Below are positions 20,786 to 33,256 of a stretch of DNA of 64,000 nucleotides, piece after piece (position 1 is the first letter of the stretch; each line of letters starts with the position of its first letter). Source of the stretch: Lodderomyces elongisporus (Eukaryota > Ascomycota > Pichiomycetes > Serinales > Debaryomycetaceae); assembly GCF_030384665.1 (NCBI RefSeq), contig NC_083673.1, forward strand, positions 3,295,501 to 3,359,500, written 5' to 3'. The notes below the pieces were generated by a model, which was not told where the DNA came from, ran no database searches, and saw only the letters and a program-made list of their open reading frames with translations. A program made the translations under genes and the position numbers.

Positions 20786-23704
20786 ATGCTTCGTCCCATT
20801 ATATGGCGAAGTCGAACTTTGCAACTCCTGATACTCAGGCGAGGACCATTATTTTCGTCTATAATCAGGCGACTGATACATGCCTCCCCAAGCCAACTTC
20901 GGAAAGCATTTAACCCATTCAACAAAGATGATAAATTTTATGAGCAGTACGGTAAACTCGTTGAGAAATATGGTAGTCTTATGAACAACGTATTCAGGGA
21001 AGATGCCAGTTTACTCGATATGAAGTTACCGCCAAATCCATTCGATCAAAAGTATCTTCAGCGATTATCTGTGGTTTACGAGTTTATGTTAGATGAATTT
21101 GAACTCAGATGTAAAGAGTTTGCAAAAAGAGAACCCAATATGATTATGGACAGCACTATTATTGATCAATTATTTAACGACATTAAAAGTAAATTTGAAA
21201 AAGAGCACCCTGATATTGTACCACCTTCCAACGATGAGATCACCGAGGCTGTGAGAATTTACTATGCATTGGCAAACAATATTGCGTTCTTGGATCAAAT
21301 GCAATTTACAAACGATAAAGTACAGGCGCTTTTGTCCATTTATGATAAAGCAAGGGCAGATGATAAAGAGCTCGACGCTACTAAAAGTGCTGAAAGCCTT
21401 GGAATCGAAACAGAAGCTGCACATACTTGGTTTAAAATATTTGAAACTTTGGAGTCCACCAGTTTGGCTGTGGAAGGAACCAAAAGATTTCCACTTTGTC
21501 CTCAAGAGTTGTTTGTTTTGAGCAACATGAAAATTTTGCGTGATCGTTTGTCACAAATGAAAGAATCCGGTAACCCATTTATTTTCCCCAATGAAAAGAA
21601 CAACTTTTTTGGAGAGGGAAAAAGTGGGTTCAATAGTTTTAAAAGGTCAGGGTCATCAGGTGACAGTGACGGTAAGGATCCGAATACTAATGGCTCTAAT
21701 AGAAATGAACAGAATAAGGATAGGAAAAGCAAGAACAAAAACAACAAAGGAAAAGAAGAGAACACCATATTTGAAGCAGACATCCAGATCAAAAGAGTTT
21801 TGCAAGCTGGATTCTTTATTCTCTTGTCATTCTTCCTATTCCGAGGTCTTTTACTGACCAATGATGATGAGATTACTTTCCAAACATTTGTTGCTGATTA
21901 TTTGAGCAAGAATAGAGTTTCAAAAGTTATTGTTGTCAACAATAGTGTTGCATATGTTGAACTCAATGATGTTGCTGGTACCAACCAGCCAATGGGGCGT
22001 CAAATATATTTCACCATTGGATCTGTTGAAACTTTTGAGCGTAATTTGAGAGAAGCCCAGGATAGATGCAACATTGCTCCAAGCATGAGAGTTCCAGTTG
22101 TATACACCACTAGGGGTAATTCAACAAAACTTTTAATGAGTTTTGTGCCAACTGTACTATTTTTAGGTGCCATTTATTGGATGACTAAGAAGGCGGCCTC
22201 GTCAATGGGTGGAATGGGAGGACCCATGGGCTTTGGAAAATCTACAGCAAAAAAGTTTAACCAAGAAACAGAAGTAAAGACCAAGTTCAAGGACGTAGCA
22301 GGTATGGAGGAGGCAAAACAAGAAGTAGCAGAGTTTGTTAGTTTTTTGAAGGATCCTGAAAAGTATGAGAAATTGGGAGCCAAGATTCCAAGAGGTGCAA
22401 TCTTATCAGGACCACCTGGTACTGGTAAAACTTTACTTGCAAGAGCAACAGCAGGGGAAGCAGGTGTGCCATTTTATTCTGTTTCTGGTTCCGAGTTTGT
22501 TGAAATGTTTGTTGGTGTTGGTGCATCTCGTGTGCGCGATCTCTTTAAAACTGCTCGTGAAAATGCTCCCTCCATAGTGTTTGTTGATGAAATCGATGCA
22601 ATTGGTAAACAACGTGCCAAGGGAAATATGTCTGGAGCCAATGATGAGCGTGAAACCACTTTGAACCAGCTTTTGGTTGAAATGGATGGATTCGACAGTA
22701 CTGATCATGTTGTTGTGTTGGCTGGTACAAATAGACCCGATATTCTAGATAAGGCATTGATGAGACCTGGTAGATTCGATAGACACGTGCATATTGATAA
22801 CCCAGAATTACAAGGGAGAAAAGAGATTTTTGATGTTCATTTAAGGAAAATTACCTTGCAAAAGAACATCGATCGTGACTTATCTGGAAGGTTAGCTGCA
22901 TTGACCCCTGGTTTTTCAGGTGCCGATATTGCTAATGTTTGTAATGAGGCTGCACTTATCGCTGCTCGATTCAATGCTGACTCTGTTACATTAAGACATT
23001 TTGAATTGGCTATAGAAAGAGTTATTGGCGGAGTCGAAAAGAAATCGAAATTGCTCAACCCCGAGGAGCAAAGAATCGTTGCATTTCATGAAGCCGGCCA
23101 TGCCATCTGTGGCTGGTATTTGAAACATGCCCACCCATTATTGAAAGTCTCAATCATTCCACGTGGACTGGGTACTTTGGGATATGCTCAGTATTTGCCA
23201 CCTGATCAATACCTCATGTCTGCTGTTCAACTTTACGATCGTATGATCATGACATTGGGTGGTAGAGTATCCGAAGAGTTAAATTTTGCCTCGGTGACAA
23301 GTGGTGCTCATGATGACTTTAAGAAAGTTACCAATATTGCACAGTCGATGGTGTTGCGATTTGGTATGTCTCCCGAGATTGGTATGGTGAATTATGCAGA
23401 TACTAGGTCGCAAGATGACTTGACCAAACCATTTAGTGATTCAACCAGCAAAAAAATAGACAATGAGGTTCAAAGAATTGTCAATGAATGTTACACCAAA
23501 TGTAAAGAGTTGTTGACCGAGAAATCGCATGAAGTCAATCTTGTTGCTCAAGAGTTGCTTAAAAAGGAATTCATTACACGTGAGGATATGATTAGACTTT
23601 TGGGCAAGAGACCCTTCCAAGAGAATAACGATGCGTTTGACAAGTACCTTGATGGAAAAGCTGCATTTAAAGATGAGAAACCCGAAAATGAGCATAGGGA
23701 TTGA
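20786..23704 (+). CDS. YTA12: m-AAA protease subunit Yta12 (mitochondrial inner membrane)
   Basis: 972 aa from the ATG at 20786, whose first 40 residues are Arg/Leu/Ser-rich like a presequence. Two membrane spans lie at about 337-357 and 449-470 and flank the intermembrane-space domain. The AAA domain has Walker A GPPGTGKT at 542-549 and a Walker B FVDEID segment. The zinc metalloprotease motif HEAGH is at 768-772. With Afg3 it forms the matrix-facing m-AAA protease that degrades membrane proteins and matures bL32. The C-terminal DDLTKPFSD and NDAFDKYL favour Yta12 over Afg3. The region before the first span is longer than in S. cerevisiae Yta12 (825 aa total) and includes a charged Asn/Lys linker (about 295-330). 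An in-frame CTG at 23168 (residue 795) falls at a variable site. Confidence 0.93.
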   Translation: MLRPIIWRSRTLQLLILRRGPLFSSIIRRLIHASPSQLRKAFNPFNKDDKFYEQYGKLVEKYGSLMNNVFREDASLLDMKLPPNPFDQKYLQRLSVVYEFMLDEFELRCKEFAKREPNMIMDSTIIDQLFNDIKSKFEKEHPDIVPPSNDEITEAVRIYYALANNIAFLDQMQFTNDKVQALLSIYDKARADDKELDATKSAESLGIETEAAHTWFKIFETLESTSLAVEGTKRFPLCPQELFVLSNMKILRDRLSQMKESGNPFIFPNEKNNFFGEGKSGFNSFKRSGSSGDSDGKDPNTNGSNRNEQNKDRKSKNKNNKGKEENTIFEADIQIKRVLQAGFFILLSFFLFRGLLLTNDDEITFQTFVADYLSKNRVSKVIVVNNSVAYVELNDVAGTNQPMGRQIYFTIGSVETFERNLREAQDRCNIAPSMRVPVVYTTRGNSTKLLMSFVPTVLFLGAIYWMTKKAASSMGGMGGPMGFGKSTAKKFNQETEVKTKFKDVAGMEEAKQEVAEFVSFLKDPEKYEKLGAKIPRGAILSGPPGTGKTLLARATAGEAGVPFYSVSGSEFVEMFVGVGASRVRDLFKTARENAPSIVFVDEIDAIGKQRAKGNMSGANDERETTLNQLLVEMDGFDSTDHVVVLAGTNRPDILDKALMRPGRFDRHVHIDNPELQGRKEIFDVHLRKITLQKNIDRDLSGRLAALTPGFSGADIANVCNEAALIAARFNADSVTLRHFELAIERVIGGVEKKSKLLNPEEQRIVAFHEAGHAICGWYLKHAHPLLKVSIIPRGLGTLGYAQYLPPDQYLMSAVQLYDRMIMTLGGRVSEELNFASVTSGAHDDFKKVTNIAQSMVLRFGMSPEIGMVNYADTRSQDDLTKPFSDSTSKKIDNEVQRIVNECYTKCKELLTEKSHEVNLVAQELLKKEFITREDMIRLLGKRPFQENNDAFDKYLDGKAAFKDEKPENEHRD

Positions 23705-24206
23705 AACCAAACGTACAATTTGAAAAAGAAAAAAAAAAAGTAAGACGAATAAGGAGTTCAAGAACATGTAAGCAGGAAATTGTGAAGTTGGAAAAACAGA
23801 CACTTCCGTGATTAATGAATAAAGAAAAAGATCATACATATATACATATATACATATATGCATATATGCATATGTGTATCTGTGTGTGTATGAATTTGTG
23901 ACTGTGTGTTTCTTGCTTTGAAAAAGTATGGTGTATATAAACCTGTAAATAATTTGAGTTAAAAATCGAAATAAATGGAAGCACTCATGTTTATCCATAT
24001 GGTAGCATTCTTGTAGGTACTAGAATATTATTTTGTGTGTGTGCGCGCGGATTCCTCTCATTTTGTTGATGAACGTCTAAACATATATTACATTGAACAA
24101 GTACAAAACAAGTAAAGTACAATACAAGTACAGTACAAAGATAATAAAAGTATACGACAGGTGCATTGCGCAGCATATATATCCTTCTTCTTAAACTGAT
24201 AAAAGA
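23705..24206. other. Spacer between YTA12 and NPL6
   Basis: 500 bases with TACATATA and GTGTGT repeats (23835-23910) and repeated AAGTACA units at about 24100-24140. It holds the NPL6 promoter; no other gene seen. Confidence 0.5.
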
Positions 24207-25604
24207 ATGGCTAAAAGACGGAGAAGTACCAGAGAATCAAAATCGACAGAAGAACCTGCACCCAAAGTAAAGGAAGAGGTTGGCGATAATGAAGATGATG
24301 AATTTGTGGATGACGATACCAGTATTCAAGCCGATGATTCAAACATCAATGATGATGGCGATGATGATAATGATAATGCGGCGCAAGATCAAGTAGATTT
24401 CAAAATTGGTCATAAGACAAAAAAGAGAAAGACAGTGACATTAAGAGATGATGATGAGGAAGAAGTAGATGACGTTAATGGCGAAGAGCAAGAAGTTGGA
24501 GAGGATGATGGAGAAGAGGACGAGGACGAGGACGAGGACGATGACGAGGAGAACGATGAGGATGAGGATGGTGAGGATGAGGAGCAAGCACCACAAGAAG
24601 TACCTAGAGTGGGAAAACTGTGGAGACGCGGAAGGAAGAAGAAAGAAAAGGAGTATATGTTCAATACGGATGATGTGTTTGATGCAGATGGAAACCCAAT
24701 TAGTGTTGAAAATGATGAAGTTCGGATCCCCAATGAAGATCCAAAGGGTAAAGAAAAGATTGACGAATTGGGCTATTTGAAAGGTGGACGTGAATTCAAG
24801 ATGGACACGTTCAAAATTTTAGGTGAAGGTGATCGTCTATATATGATCTCCACTGGTCCAGCACGTATGGTTGGTTTTCGTGACTCGTATCTTCTTTTCA
24901 AAACGCACAAGACTTTATTCAAACGCGTTTGTGACCATGATCAAAAAATGGATCTAATTCAACGAGGTATTATCCCAAACTCGTACAAAGGTCGTGCAGT
25001 GAATTTAGTCAGTGCAAGGTCCATCTTTCGTGAGTTTGGAGCTCGGATGATCAAGGAAGGAAAGAAAGTTATTGATGATTTTTGGGAGCAAAAAGCACTT
25101 GAGAATGGAGATATCCCTGGGGAATACGCTGACCCAGAAGAAATTTATAAGAACAAATTATCAAATTTATTGGGAGACGGTGGTAGTGGAGTTGCCTCCG
25201 GTGGGAATGCTACTCCAATGGCTCCAGTACCAATTGTAAACTACCAAACTGATGAAACTTGGTTATACCAGATTGCATCTCAGACCTCCGATTATAATCA
25301 TAAACTAGCAGAATTGCGAGCGCAAGTGACGAGCAGTGGTTTAAGAGATGTATTTACAAATACCGTGCAATTCCCAACAAATACGCAACCAAATCATCTA
25401 AGTGTGTGCAAAATTGACGACAAGCAGAAGCTGAACAGCAAATTGACTCGAGATATATACATTGATTCTGGTGATTTGAGGCGACCCGTAACTGGTTTAG
25501 CAAGTATTCCGCAAGAAATTATAGACGAGATTAAAGATGAAGAAATCAAAAAGGCAATCCTTGAGCAACAAGATTACGAAAGAAAAGTCACTGTACAAAC
25601 ATAG
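24207..25604 (+). CDS. NPL6: RSC complex subunit Rsc7 (Npl6)
   Basis: 465 aa. Residues 1-20 are basic. Residues 20-135 are strongly acidic (Asp/Glu runs encoded by GAC-GAG repeats) with a short basic patch. The conserved Rsc7/Swp82 domain spans about 150-330, with DADGNPI, the GREFKMDTFKILG segment, YMISTGPARMVGFRDSYLLF and SARSIFREFGARMIKEGK. Rsc7 belongs to the RSC nucleosome remodeller and is needed for assembly of a subunit module. Swp82 of SWI/SNF is the paralogue, so the name could be exchanged; length and the very acidic N-terminus fit Npl6. It is convergent with the short zinc-finger gene. Confidence 0.85.
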   Translation: MAKRRRSTRESKSTEEPAPKVKEEVGDNEDDEFVDDDTSIQADDSNINDDGDDDNDNAAQDQVDFKIGHKTKKRKTVTLRDDDEEEVDDVNGEEQEVGEDDGEEDEDEDEDDDEENDEDEDGEDEEQAPQEVPRVGKLWRRGRKKKEKEYMFNTDDVFDADGNPISVENDEVRIPNEDPKGKEKIDELGYLKGGREFKMDTFKILGEGDRLYMISTGPARMVGFRDSYLLFKTHKTLFKRVCDHDQKMDLIQRGIIPNSYKGRAVNLVSARSIFREFGARMIKEGKKVIDDFWEQKALENGDIPGEYADPEEIYKNKLSNLLGDGGSGVASGGNATPMAPVPIVNYQTDETWLYQIASQTSDYNHKLAELRAQVTSSGLRDVFTNTVQFPTNTQPNHLSVCKIDDKQKLNSKLTRDIYIDSGDLRRPVTGLASIPQEIIDEIKDEEIKKAILEQQDYERKVTVQT

Positions 25605-25825
25605 CCGAGATTTATTTATATATGTATATGTACATATATATATATATATGAATAGATATTTAGATACATTATTCGTAAGACGTAAATATAAGTCAGCATT
25701 TAATGTCTTTCATTCGAAAAAATTTAAAGAGATGAAAAATTGAAAAGTTTAATAAAAAAAACTAGGAAGGGAAACAAGCAAACACTCGTGAATAATAGTA
25801 ATAGCCGCATTTTGAGCTGGATGCT

Positions 25826-27583
25826 CTAACGTTTGTTGAAAACAACTTCTTCCTCCCCTGATTCTAAATCGCTTGTCTCGAGATATGCCAAACCATCTTC
25901 TTGCCCTTTATCCATATGTGCTCTTAATTCAAAGTCAACTTTAGTCTTTCTTCTTCCAACATGAACAGTAATATCACCTTCTTCGACAACTTCAGCATGC
26001 TTTTTCGAATACGCCACTTCTGCTTTAGCTTCTTTGCCAAAGATTTCGTGGTTGACCCGAATATGCTTAGCTAGTGTATCATGACGAGTAAAAATTCTGG
26101 GTCCTACACCTGGATTCTGTTTGACGCAAACGTAGCATTTGAAAAGTTTCTTCTTCTTGGAATGTACTGTTTCTTGGTGCCTAATCAACTCATACTTTCT
26201 CGAGAATCGGCGCAAACACAATTTATGAGGCTCCTCAGCTGAAGGTAATTGGCATTCATGAACAACGTCGGGGTCATAATTAGATGATTTATTTGATTGT
26301 TTATCCGTAGGCGGCTGAGGCTTTTTGATAATTTTGTGATGCTCAAGTTTGACATCTGGTCTGAATTTGCGTTTTTGAATGCTAGCTCCGGAGACAATAT
26401 CAGCAACAAAATGGTCGTGGTCTGTTGTATCGGGATTGGGTTCGAAGAATCTTCCAGTACGTTCTCGTTCCTCTGATATCATATCATCAAAATCAACCAA
26501 CCGTTTACGCTTGCGAACTCTGGTTCTCGATTTGACTTTTGGAGCAACAGACGGCTGTGGGGCTTTGTCGTAAGTAAAGTTTTGATAGTCACTAATGAAT
26601 TTTCTGTAGCATTCATTGAGATCAAAATTGACCAAATTGAGAAAGTGATATATTACGGGCTTCCAGTTGAGCAAATTGTAGATTTCCCAGTAATTTAGGT
26701 TCATCACTACCGTGGTCAAAAAGCGGATGGTTGCAGTTGATACTTCAATAACTGAATAGTTTGTAGACAATCTGATGAAAAGATCAAAATTTTGTTCAAT
26801 TAATAAATGGAGCTGAGAGCCTAATGGGTTGGATGTATCGACATACTCTTCCAAGCTGTCCATTAGCTTATTAAATTTGTCAAACAACTTGGCGCTAAAT
26901 TTCTTATCAAATTTGTTTTCGTAAATGATACTTCCCAACTTGTTCAAATGGGTACTGTATTCTTCTAAATCCAATGGTTGAGACGACGTGAGTACTTCAA
27001 TTTGATGTTCTCGTAATATCTTTTCGGTATCAAAGACTGGCATCAGTGACCCGGGTGTTTCAGATCCAATTGTTGTTGAATCATTCAAACTCGTAGATGG
27101 AAACCCATTCGTCTTTAAAGAATCTTTTTCAACTGGTGTATTGCCACGTAGTTGGGATATGTCCTTGTCCAGCCCCGTAGTTATTTGTTTCGAAAATTTA
27201 GAAGGTACTTTCTCCACTATAGGATTTTTAGTGTTGTTGATACTAGGGACTTTCAGCAAGGGTGATTGTGATTTTTGTGACTTTTCTATCGAAGCGCTCT
27301 GTTCAGCCGCCAAAGTTGACGACGAGGGTAAAGTTGTAGTAGCTGTCATTATAGACAACGCCGAATCTGTCTGGTTGGCTAATGATGAGGGTGATGTCGC
27401 AGATATTGCAGTATTGGTGCTTGTGTTTGGAAGTAGAGCCGTCGCTGATGTATGTGGTTTGGTGTCAGTCTCCTTATTTTCATTGGTTATAGGGGATAAA
27501 ACATTGGGTGGAGGATTTGGTGTTTTCCCAGGATAATTTCTATTTTGATCATTTTTATCATACACTTGTTTGGTGTCTGACAT
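25826..27583 (-). CDS. C2H2-type zinc-finger protein, short paralogue (585 aa)
   Basis: Translation starts at the ATG at 27583; the frame is open slightly further but only through a TTG. Residues 1-190 are Ser/Thr/Asn-rich and probably disordered. Residues about 190-330 form a helical domain (with LNYWEIYNLLNW) shared with the neighbouring larger gene. Residues 443-512 carry two atypical zinc fingers: a C-x(11-12)-C finger with RHQETVH, and an FKCYVC finger ending HIRVNH. A basic patch RTRVRKRKRL precedes them and fits a nuclear protein. The function is not known to me; a chromatin role is an inference from the fingers and the RSC7 neighbour. It is a diverged duplicate of the gene upstream of it. 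Confidence 0.8.
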   Translation of the reverse strand: MSDTKQVYDKNDQNRNYPGKTPNPPPNVLSPITNENKETDTKPHTSATALLPNTSTNTAISATSPSSLANQTDSALSIMTATTTLPSSSTLAAEQSASIEKSQKSQSPLLKVPSINNTKNPIVEKVPSKFSKQITTGLDKDISQLRGNTPVEKDSLKTNGFPSTSLNDSTTIGSETPGSLMPVFDTEKILREHQIEVLTSSQPLDLEEYSTHLNKLGSIIYENKFDKKFSAKLFDKFNKLMDSLEEYVDTSNPLGSQLHLLIEQNFDLFIRLSTNYSVIEVSTATIRFLTTVVMNLNYWEIYNLLNWKPVIYHFLNLVNFDLNECYRKFISDYQNFTYDKAPQPSVAPKVKSRTRVRKRKRLVDFDDMISEERERTGRFFEPNPDTTDHDHFVADIVSGASIQKRKFRPDVKLEHHKIIKKPQPPTDKQSNKSSNYDPDVVHECQLPSAEEPHKLCLRRFSRKYELIRHQETVHSKKKKLFKCYVCVKQNPGVGPRIFTRHDTLAKHIRVNHEIFGKEAKAEVAYSKKHAEVVEEGDITVHVGRRKTKVDFELRAHMDKGQEDGLAYLETSDLESGEEEVVFNKR

Positions 27584-28600
27584 CTCCAATTGTGGTTTAA
27601 AAAGCTTCCTCTTGTACTTCCACTGTATCTTCTATTATCCTATTTGCAATTTTCAAGTACCTTCTTCCAAAATCAAAATCAAAGAAAAGAAAAAAAAAAC
27701 AAGAAAGAAGAAGAAGAATCCAAATAGAATGCCTTGTTGGTCAGTGAGTACTTGTCCTCCTTCTTTATAAAATGTTTGGTAAGAACAAAAACAAAAGAGT
27801 AAATAATTGTGTGGACTATGAATTGTGAATGCTTTTGTCAAAAAGAAAAGTGGTTGTTGGTACAAATTATTTGTATATTAAAAAGAATGGGTGTAAAATT
27901 AAATTTTGGGATTTTATTTTGATATTCTTGTGCAACAGTAATTTGTCACCTCACACAAACAAACTAACAAGAAGAAAACGAGAGGAAGAGAGAGCGAGAA
28001 AGAGAGTGGAAGAGAGAGAGAGAGAGGAGAAAAACAAATTGGAAGGAAAAAGAGTAGTTGATAACAATGTGCTTTGAAGGAGAACTGGGTGTGGCTCTTG
28101 TAACAAAAACCATTTCAATAGACAATAGTTAATGAGTTTTATAAAATGGTAGACAAAAGCTTACTACCGTCTATGCAAACTTTTAATCAAATTTGTCTGT
28201 TCACAGTACGAAAATAAAAATCAAAAATTAACGGAGGGGGGAATTGGTGATGCAGGGAGAGGACCAAGGAGAAAAAAAAACAAAATAACAAAGGACAGAG
28301 AAGTGAAGGTTTAAGTGGAAAAGTGGCTGCGAATTAATTGGGCTTTTTTACACTACCTAACCAGCAATTTGCCATTTAATTATTTTTTTTTTATGTTTTT
28401 TATTATTTATTTTTTTTTTGCCATTTTTGCAATCATTTGATTCTACTGAGTAATTGAAAACCTTACCATAACGATGTAATCGAGTACCTAAGATCTTTTA
28501 CTACTCTATTTACTTGTTTGTTTAAAATCATTTCTTATTTGTTAGTTTCAACAACATGTTGTAAATCACTTATCCATTTTCAATACTGTAGAACCGTCTT
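27584..28600. other. Spacer between the two zinc-finger paralogues
   Basis: 1 kb serving as promoter of the short paralogue and 3' region of the long one. It contains GA-rich runs (27960-28030) and T-rich runs (28380-28430). No extra gene seen. Confidence 0.5.
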
Positions 28601-28727
28601 CTATCCGCGGAATCCGGAATTGAAGTCTTGTATCAGCGGAAGTTTGACATTATATCTTTGATCACTAGACTGTTGGTGTTGGTGCTGGTGTTGTTGTTGT
28701 TGCTGTTGCTGCAGGTGCTGGTGCTGT

Positions 28728-28810
<83 letters not shown>

Positions 28811-31800
28811 TTGATGCTGTTGCTGTTGCGAATGAGGAAAATGATTTGACAACTGCGGAATATGTGGCATCTGACGTAGTTGTTGCATATGATTAACCGG
28901 CAGAAGTTGCGGACGGTGGAGTTGGGGTTGGGGTTGGGACTGTGGTTGTGGCTGGAGTTGATGATGATCATATTCGGCGTATTGTGTTTGTTGCGGATGT
29001 TGCAGCTGTTGCTGAAGCGACGCTCCTTGATTCTGCTCATGTTGCACAGCAAATGTGTGTTCAAAGGCAGCTTGTGGGACTGGATGTGGACCTATTCTTT
29101 GCGTTGAAGGTGATACAGATCTTCTTTGAGTTCGAGATGAAGTTAATGGAGATGGCGCTGTGGGACCTAAAAATATTGAAAACTGTTTATTTTTGGGGTC
29201 AGCAGAGCTAATTTTCTGCAACCTGGGTAAATCAGGAAATTTTTTGTGAATGTCGGCAGGCAATTGGTCTTGCATAAACATAGTGCGGAATGATGGTGGT
29301 GTATCTGGGATCTTGTACCTTGGGTCTTGTTGAAATTTTTCAAATGCAGAAAGCGAGTGAGGTGGATGTGTTTGTGTGTTGGATGTTTCACTGGGTGTGC
29401 CAGGAGGACCTCCGGAAATACTTGCGACCGTGCCTGCTCCTGCTTCAACACTTCCAAGTCCAGGTCCAGTTACAGTTACAGTTCCAGTTTCACTTTTACC
29501 TGTACCTGTACTTGTACCTGTACTTGTACCTGTACTTGTACTTGCATTATTGTGCGATACTTTTCTTAATACATTAGCTTTTTGGCGTTTCACTTGCGGC
29601 CCTTGTGACGTTGTTTCTTGATGACTTGATGTTTGCGTTACCCCTTGTGTGGGCGTTTGTGGTCGATCCTGAGTAGGCGCTACATACACCGAAGGGGCAT
29701 TTGAATAAAAACTCTGTCTTTGTTCACGTTCTAGATTCTGTGCCTGTTCCTGTGCCTGGGAATGTGTTTGAGAACGTACATGTGGTTGTTTCTCCCCAAC
29801 TTGTACTGAAGCCGAACCAGAAAGAGAAGCTGAAGCGGGTGATGGAGAATCAGACAGATGAGGATTTGTCTTTAGTTTATCAACTTTACGCAACATTTTC
29901 TGTACCTCTGCTGCTGGGATCTCTCCTGGCTGCAAATCATACTTATGTCCTGTTTGCAAAGGCTTGCTAGAAGAGCTATCGCCGCTCCCAATACTGGCGC
30001 CGCCTTCTTCGCCATTATTGTCTCCTTCATCCATTACTTCAACATTATCTTTGGCATAATTCACCGCCATCTTGTTCTCCTTGCCTGTAATACCATGTTT
30101 TCTTCGTATATGCCTTGCCAAAGAGTCATGACGTGGATAGCTTTGCACCCGAGAGCCATTTCGTTCACAATAAATACACTTGTATATCTTCTTTTTCGTG
30201 GCATGAACAAACTCCTGGTGACGTAAAAGTTCATTTTTGCCATAAAATATTTTGAGACATGCGCTTTTGGTCACGGGGTCAACAAGTCTACATTGATGAA
30301 TAGTGCCGGTCCGTGCTAATCGTTTTACTTCCTCGTCTGGATTACCAAACTTCATCACAATTTCATGTGGGCCTGGATTGGAAACAGTTTGCAGGTCTTT
30401 TATGTTCTGTGCCGTTGTGGAGGGCGTTGAGCTGACAATAGAAGTCGATTTATCAGATACAGGCTGTGCCAAATGCGTTGGCAGCTGTGAACTAATTGAT
30501 CTAGTTTGCTGCAAGGATAACTCTTGATTTACAGGCACTGCTGAGCCTATCGGACTTGATTGCTGTGAAGTCCCTACTGATATTGATGGAAGTTGCAGTT
30601 GGTGCAGAAACTGGCGGGAACCTAAGGAAGGAGATTGGGAATACTGATTTGCATATACTGGATTTTGACTCATATTCGTGGTGTTGTTTGTTTGAGTTGA
30701 GATTGACAGTTTTCCTTGCAAGTTAGCAAAAGAAGGTAAAATAGTTGGACTCTGGTTTTGCTTTTGCTTTTGGTTTTGGTTTTGCTTTTGAATATGGTTC
30801 TGACTTTGTGCCTGTGCCTGTGCCTGTGTTTGAGTTTGAGTTTGAGAGTGAGCAGGCTCGTAGCCATGAACCTCTTTGACCGGAGTGTAGTTATTAATTG
30901 GATTGAGTAGCGGTATATCTTGACGACCAACCTGAGAAGATGGGATTTTGTTCGAAGTCATTCCCAGTACAGGTGGTGGTATGAGCGGTGGATGCACTCC
31001 TTGTGTCGAATAAGTTCGATGCTGTTGTGTTGGTGGCAACACAGGTGGGAGTGGCAATGATGGAGATGAAAATTGTGGCGATAAGTGAGTATTGGCAGCA
31101 TTCGTTTTTGTCATCAACCGTTGTTCATCAGCGGATAATTGTTGCTGTGGGTGTATTCGTGAAGAAGGATGAGAAACATGTGTGTATGAGTTTGTGACAA
31201 ACTGCGGTGTAGATACTCGTGTAGGTACTTGCAGTTGAGCGTACGTTTGGTTAAGGGAGTCATTGGTTTGAATAGATGACGTCTTGATTGGATCAGTGGC
31301 TTTCACCAGTTGGTCGCTAAGTATAAAAGATCTGTCGCCACCAGATGATGGTGTTACACTTGGGAAAAGATCTGAGACTATACCATTATTTTTTGTTACT
31401 GCTGCAGGTACGGCTGTAGCATTGGTTATATTGGTTGCGGTTGTGTTTGCTGTAGCAGTGGCAGTAGCAGCAGGAGTGGCAGTAGGAGTGGCAGTAGGAG
31501 TAGAAGTAGCAGTAGATTTGGTATTAGGAGAATGGCTCATAGACCGTTCTGGAGCAGCCTCTCGTTGTGAAGAGAGTTTGAAATCTTCCAACTGTTTTCT
31601 AGTTCCCGTACTTGTACCAGCACGAGATTTACCACGTTTTGCCTTCTTTTCCTTCTCTTCTTGTGATGGAGCTTGAATTGTTTTGGATAAGGCAGGGTTT
31701 GGTTGCTGTTCGGATGTAACCTCAACCAGTGTACGTTTTGCCGTTTCTGGCTCAGAGCTATCGATAATACTAAAGTTTTGCAAAGATCCTTCCAGTTTTT

Positions 31801-33222
31801 CTGAACCATTCTTTTCTCTTCCAGCTTTTTTCGCTTTTTCTTCTTTTTTTTGATCTTCTTGATCTTTTTGTTCCTCCTTCTTCCTATTGTGTGTTTCAAG
31901 GAGTTTTCTCACGTGTGCCTGTCTCAAAGCCAATTCTTTTGCTTCTCGTTGTCTCATAGCCAATTCTTTTGCTTCTCGCTGTCTCGTGGCCAATTCTTTT
32001 GCTTCTCGCTCTAAGGCCTTCTTTGATTTTCTACCACGTTTCTTCTTTACTGGTGGAAGATCCGTATTTTTCAATGTGATATCAATGTAGGGCGTAATTC
32101 GAACCAGTTCCATCTTCCTCTTTCCAACATCGGGATCAAATGAATGGTAACTGTAATTGTAAAAGGGGTATGGAAACGGATATTGTAAGCCTTGGAGCAT
32201 CTTATCTTCAAGATAGTTTTCTGGGGGTCTTACAATCGGGCCGAACGAAGTGCTAACTACTTCGAACCCAATCAATTGTAGAAAATCTTGAATTTCTGGA
32301 ATCATGTGGGCAAGGTGAACTACCTCCCAATAGTTGAGTTGGTAGATAAGCTCAACGATATACTTGGTAACTACTGAGCTTAATGATAAATTGAAATAAG
32401 AAGTCGATACTCTAGTTAATGCAAAATAATTATCGAGTAAAATTTTAGACAAGTAATCTGCTGGGTAAGTTGGGAACAGTTCTTGTTTCTCGGGATAGGG
32501 GATATTATGCTTTAGCCGACAATTGACGCTTTCCTCAGCATTTGAATCATCTGAACTTTTTCTCTTATTGCTCTGGTTATCCAAACTGTTATTCTTGTTG
32601 TCCTTGCTATTGCTATTCTTGTTGTCCCTATTATTGTTTTTGTTATCGGTATTGGTATTGGTATTGTTATTCTTAATGTTACCGTTATTGTCGTTCTTAA
32701 ACTCGTTATAATCTTTATTACTCACTCGAGGTAAGTATGACAAAAGATCACTGAGCGATTGTTCAATTTTGATTCGAGCATTGTCATCTAAATTTGGCTC
32801 ATCAAGAACCAAGTATAATAACTCCTGTAGCTTTGCGGAGTATAAAGATACATGGTCTTCCACTACTTTCGTGATTTTAAGCAGTGAGCCGTGTGGTCGT
32901 AATTTCAGTAACTCGTTGGTTATGGGATCAATCTTATCTATGCGAACTCTGGTGTTGCCATAATACGGCAAGTTCCTGGGTATTCGTTTGACAATGTTTC
33001 TGATTAATGCCGCAGGGTGAAGATTGTGTCGAACAACGGACCTGGTCTTCTAATTAGATTGTTAGTATTTTGTATTCAAATTAAAAAAATAAGAAGACAA
33101 GGAAAGATCAGAAAAGAAAAGAAAAGTAAATATGGCTCATAAACACATGGTTTATAAAGTGACCGTATGATGCCCCTTTTCTCCTCCTCTTCGCCTCACA
33201 CACACTCACGGTCTCTCTTCTG

Positions 33223-33256
<34 letters not shown>

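Noticed and set aside
28933..29577. Alternative-frame ORFs inside the long zinc-finger gene
   Set aside because: They are shadow frames of Gln/Ser/Thr repeat coding sequence; the zinc-finger frame is conserved with its paralogue.
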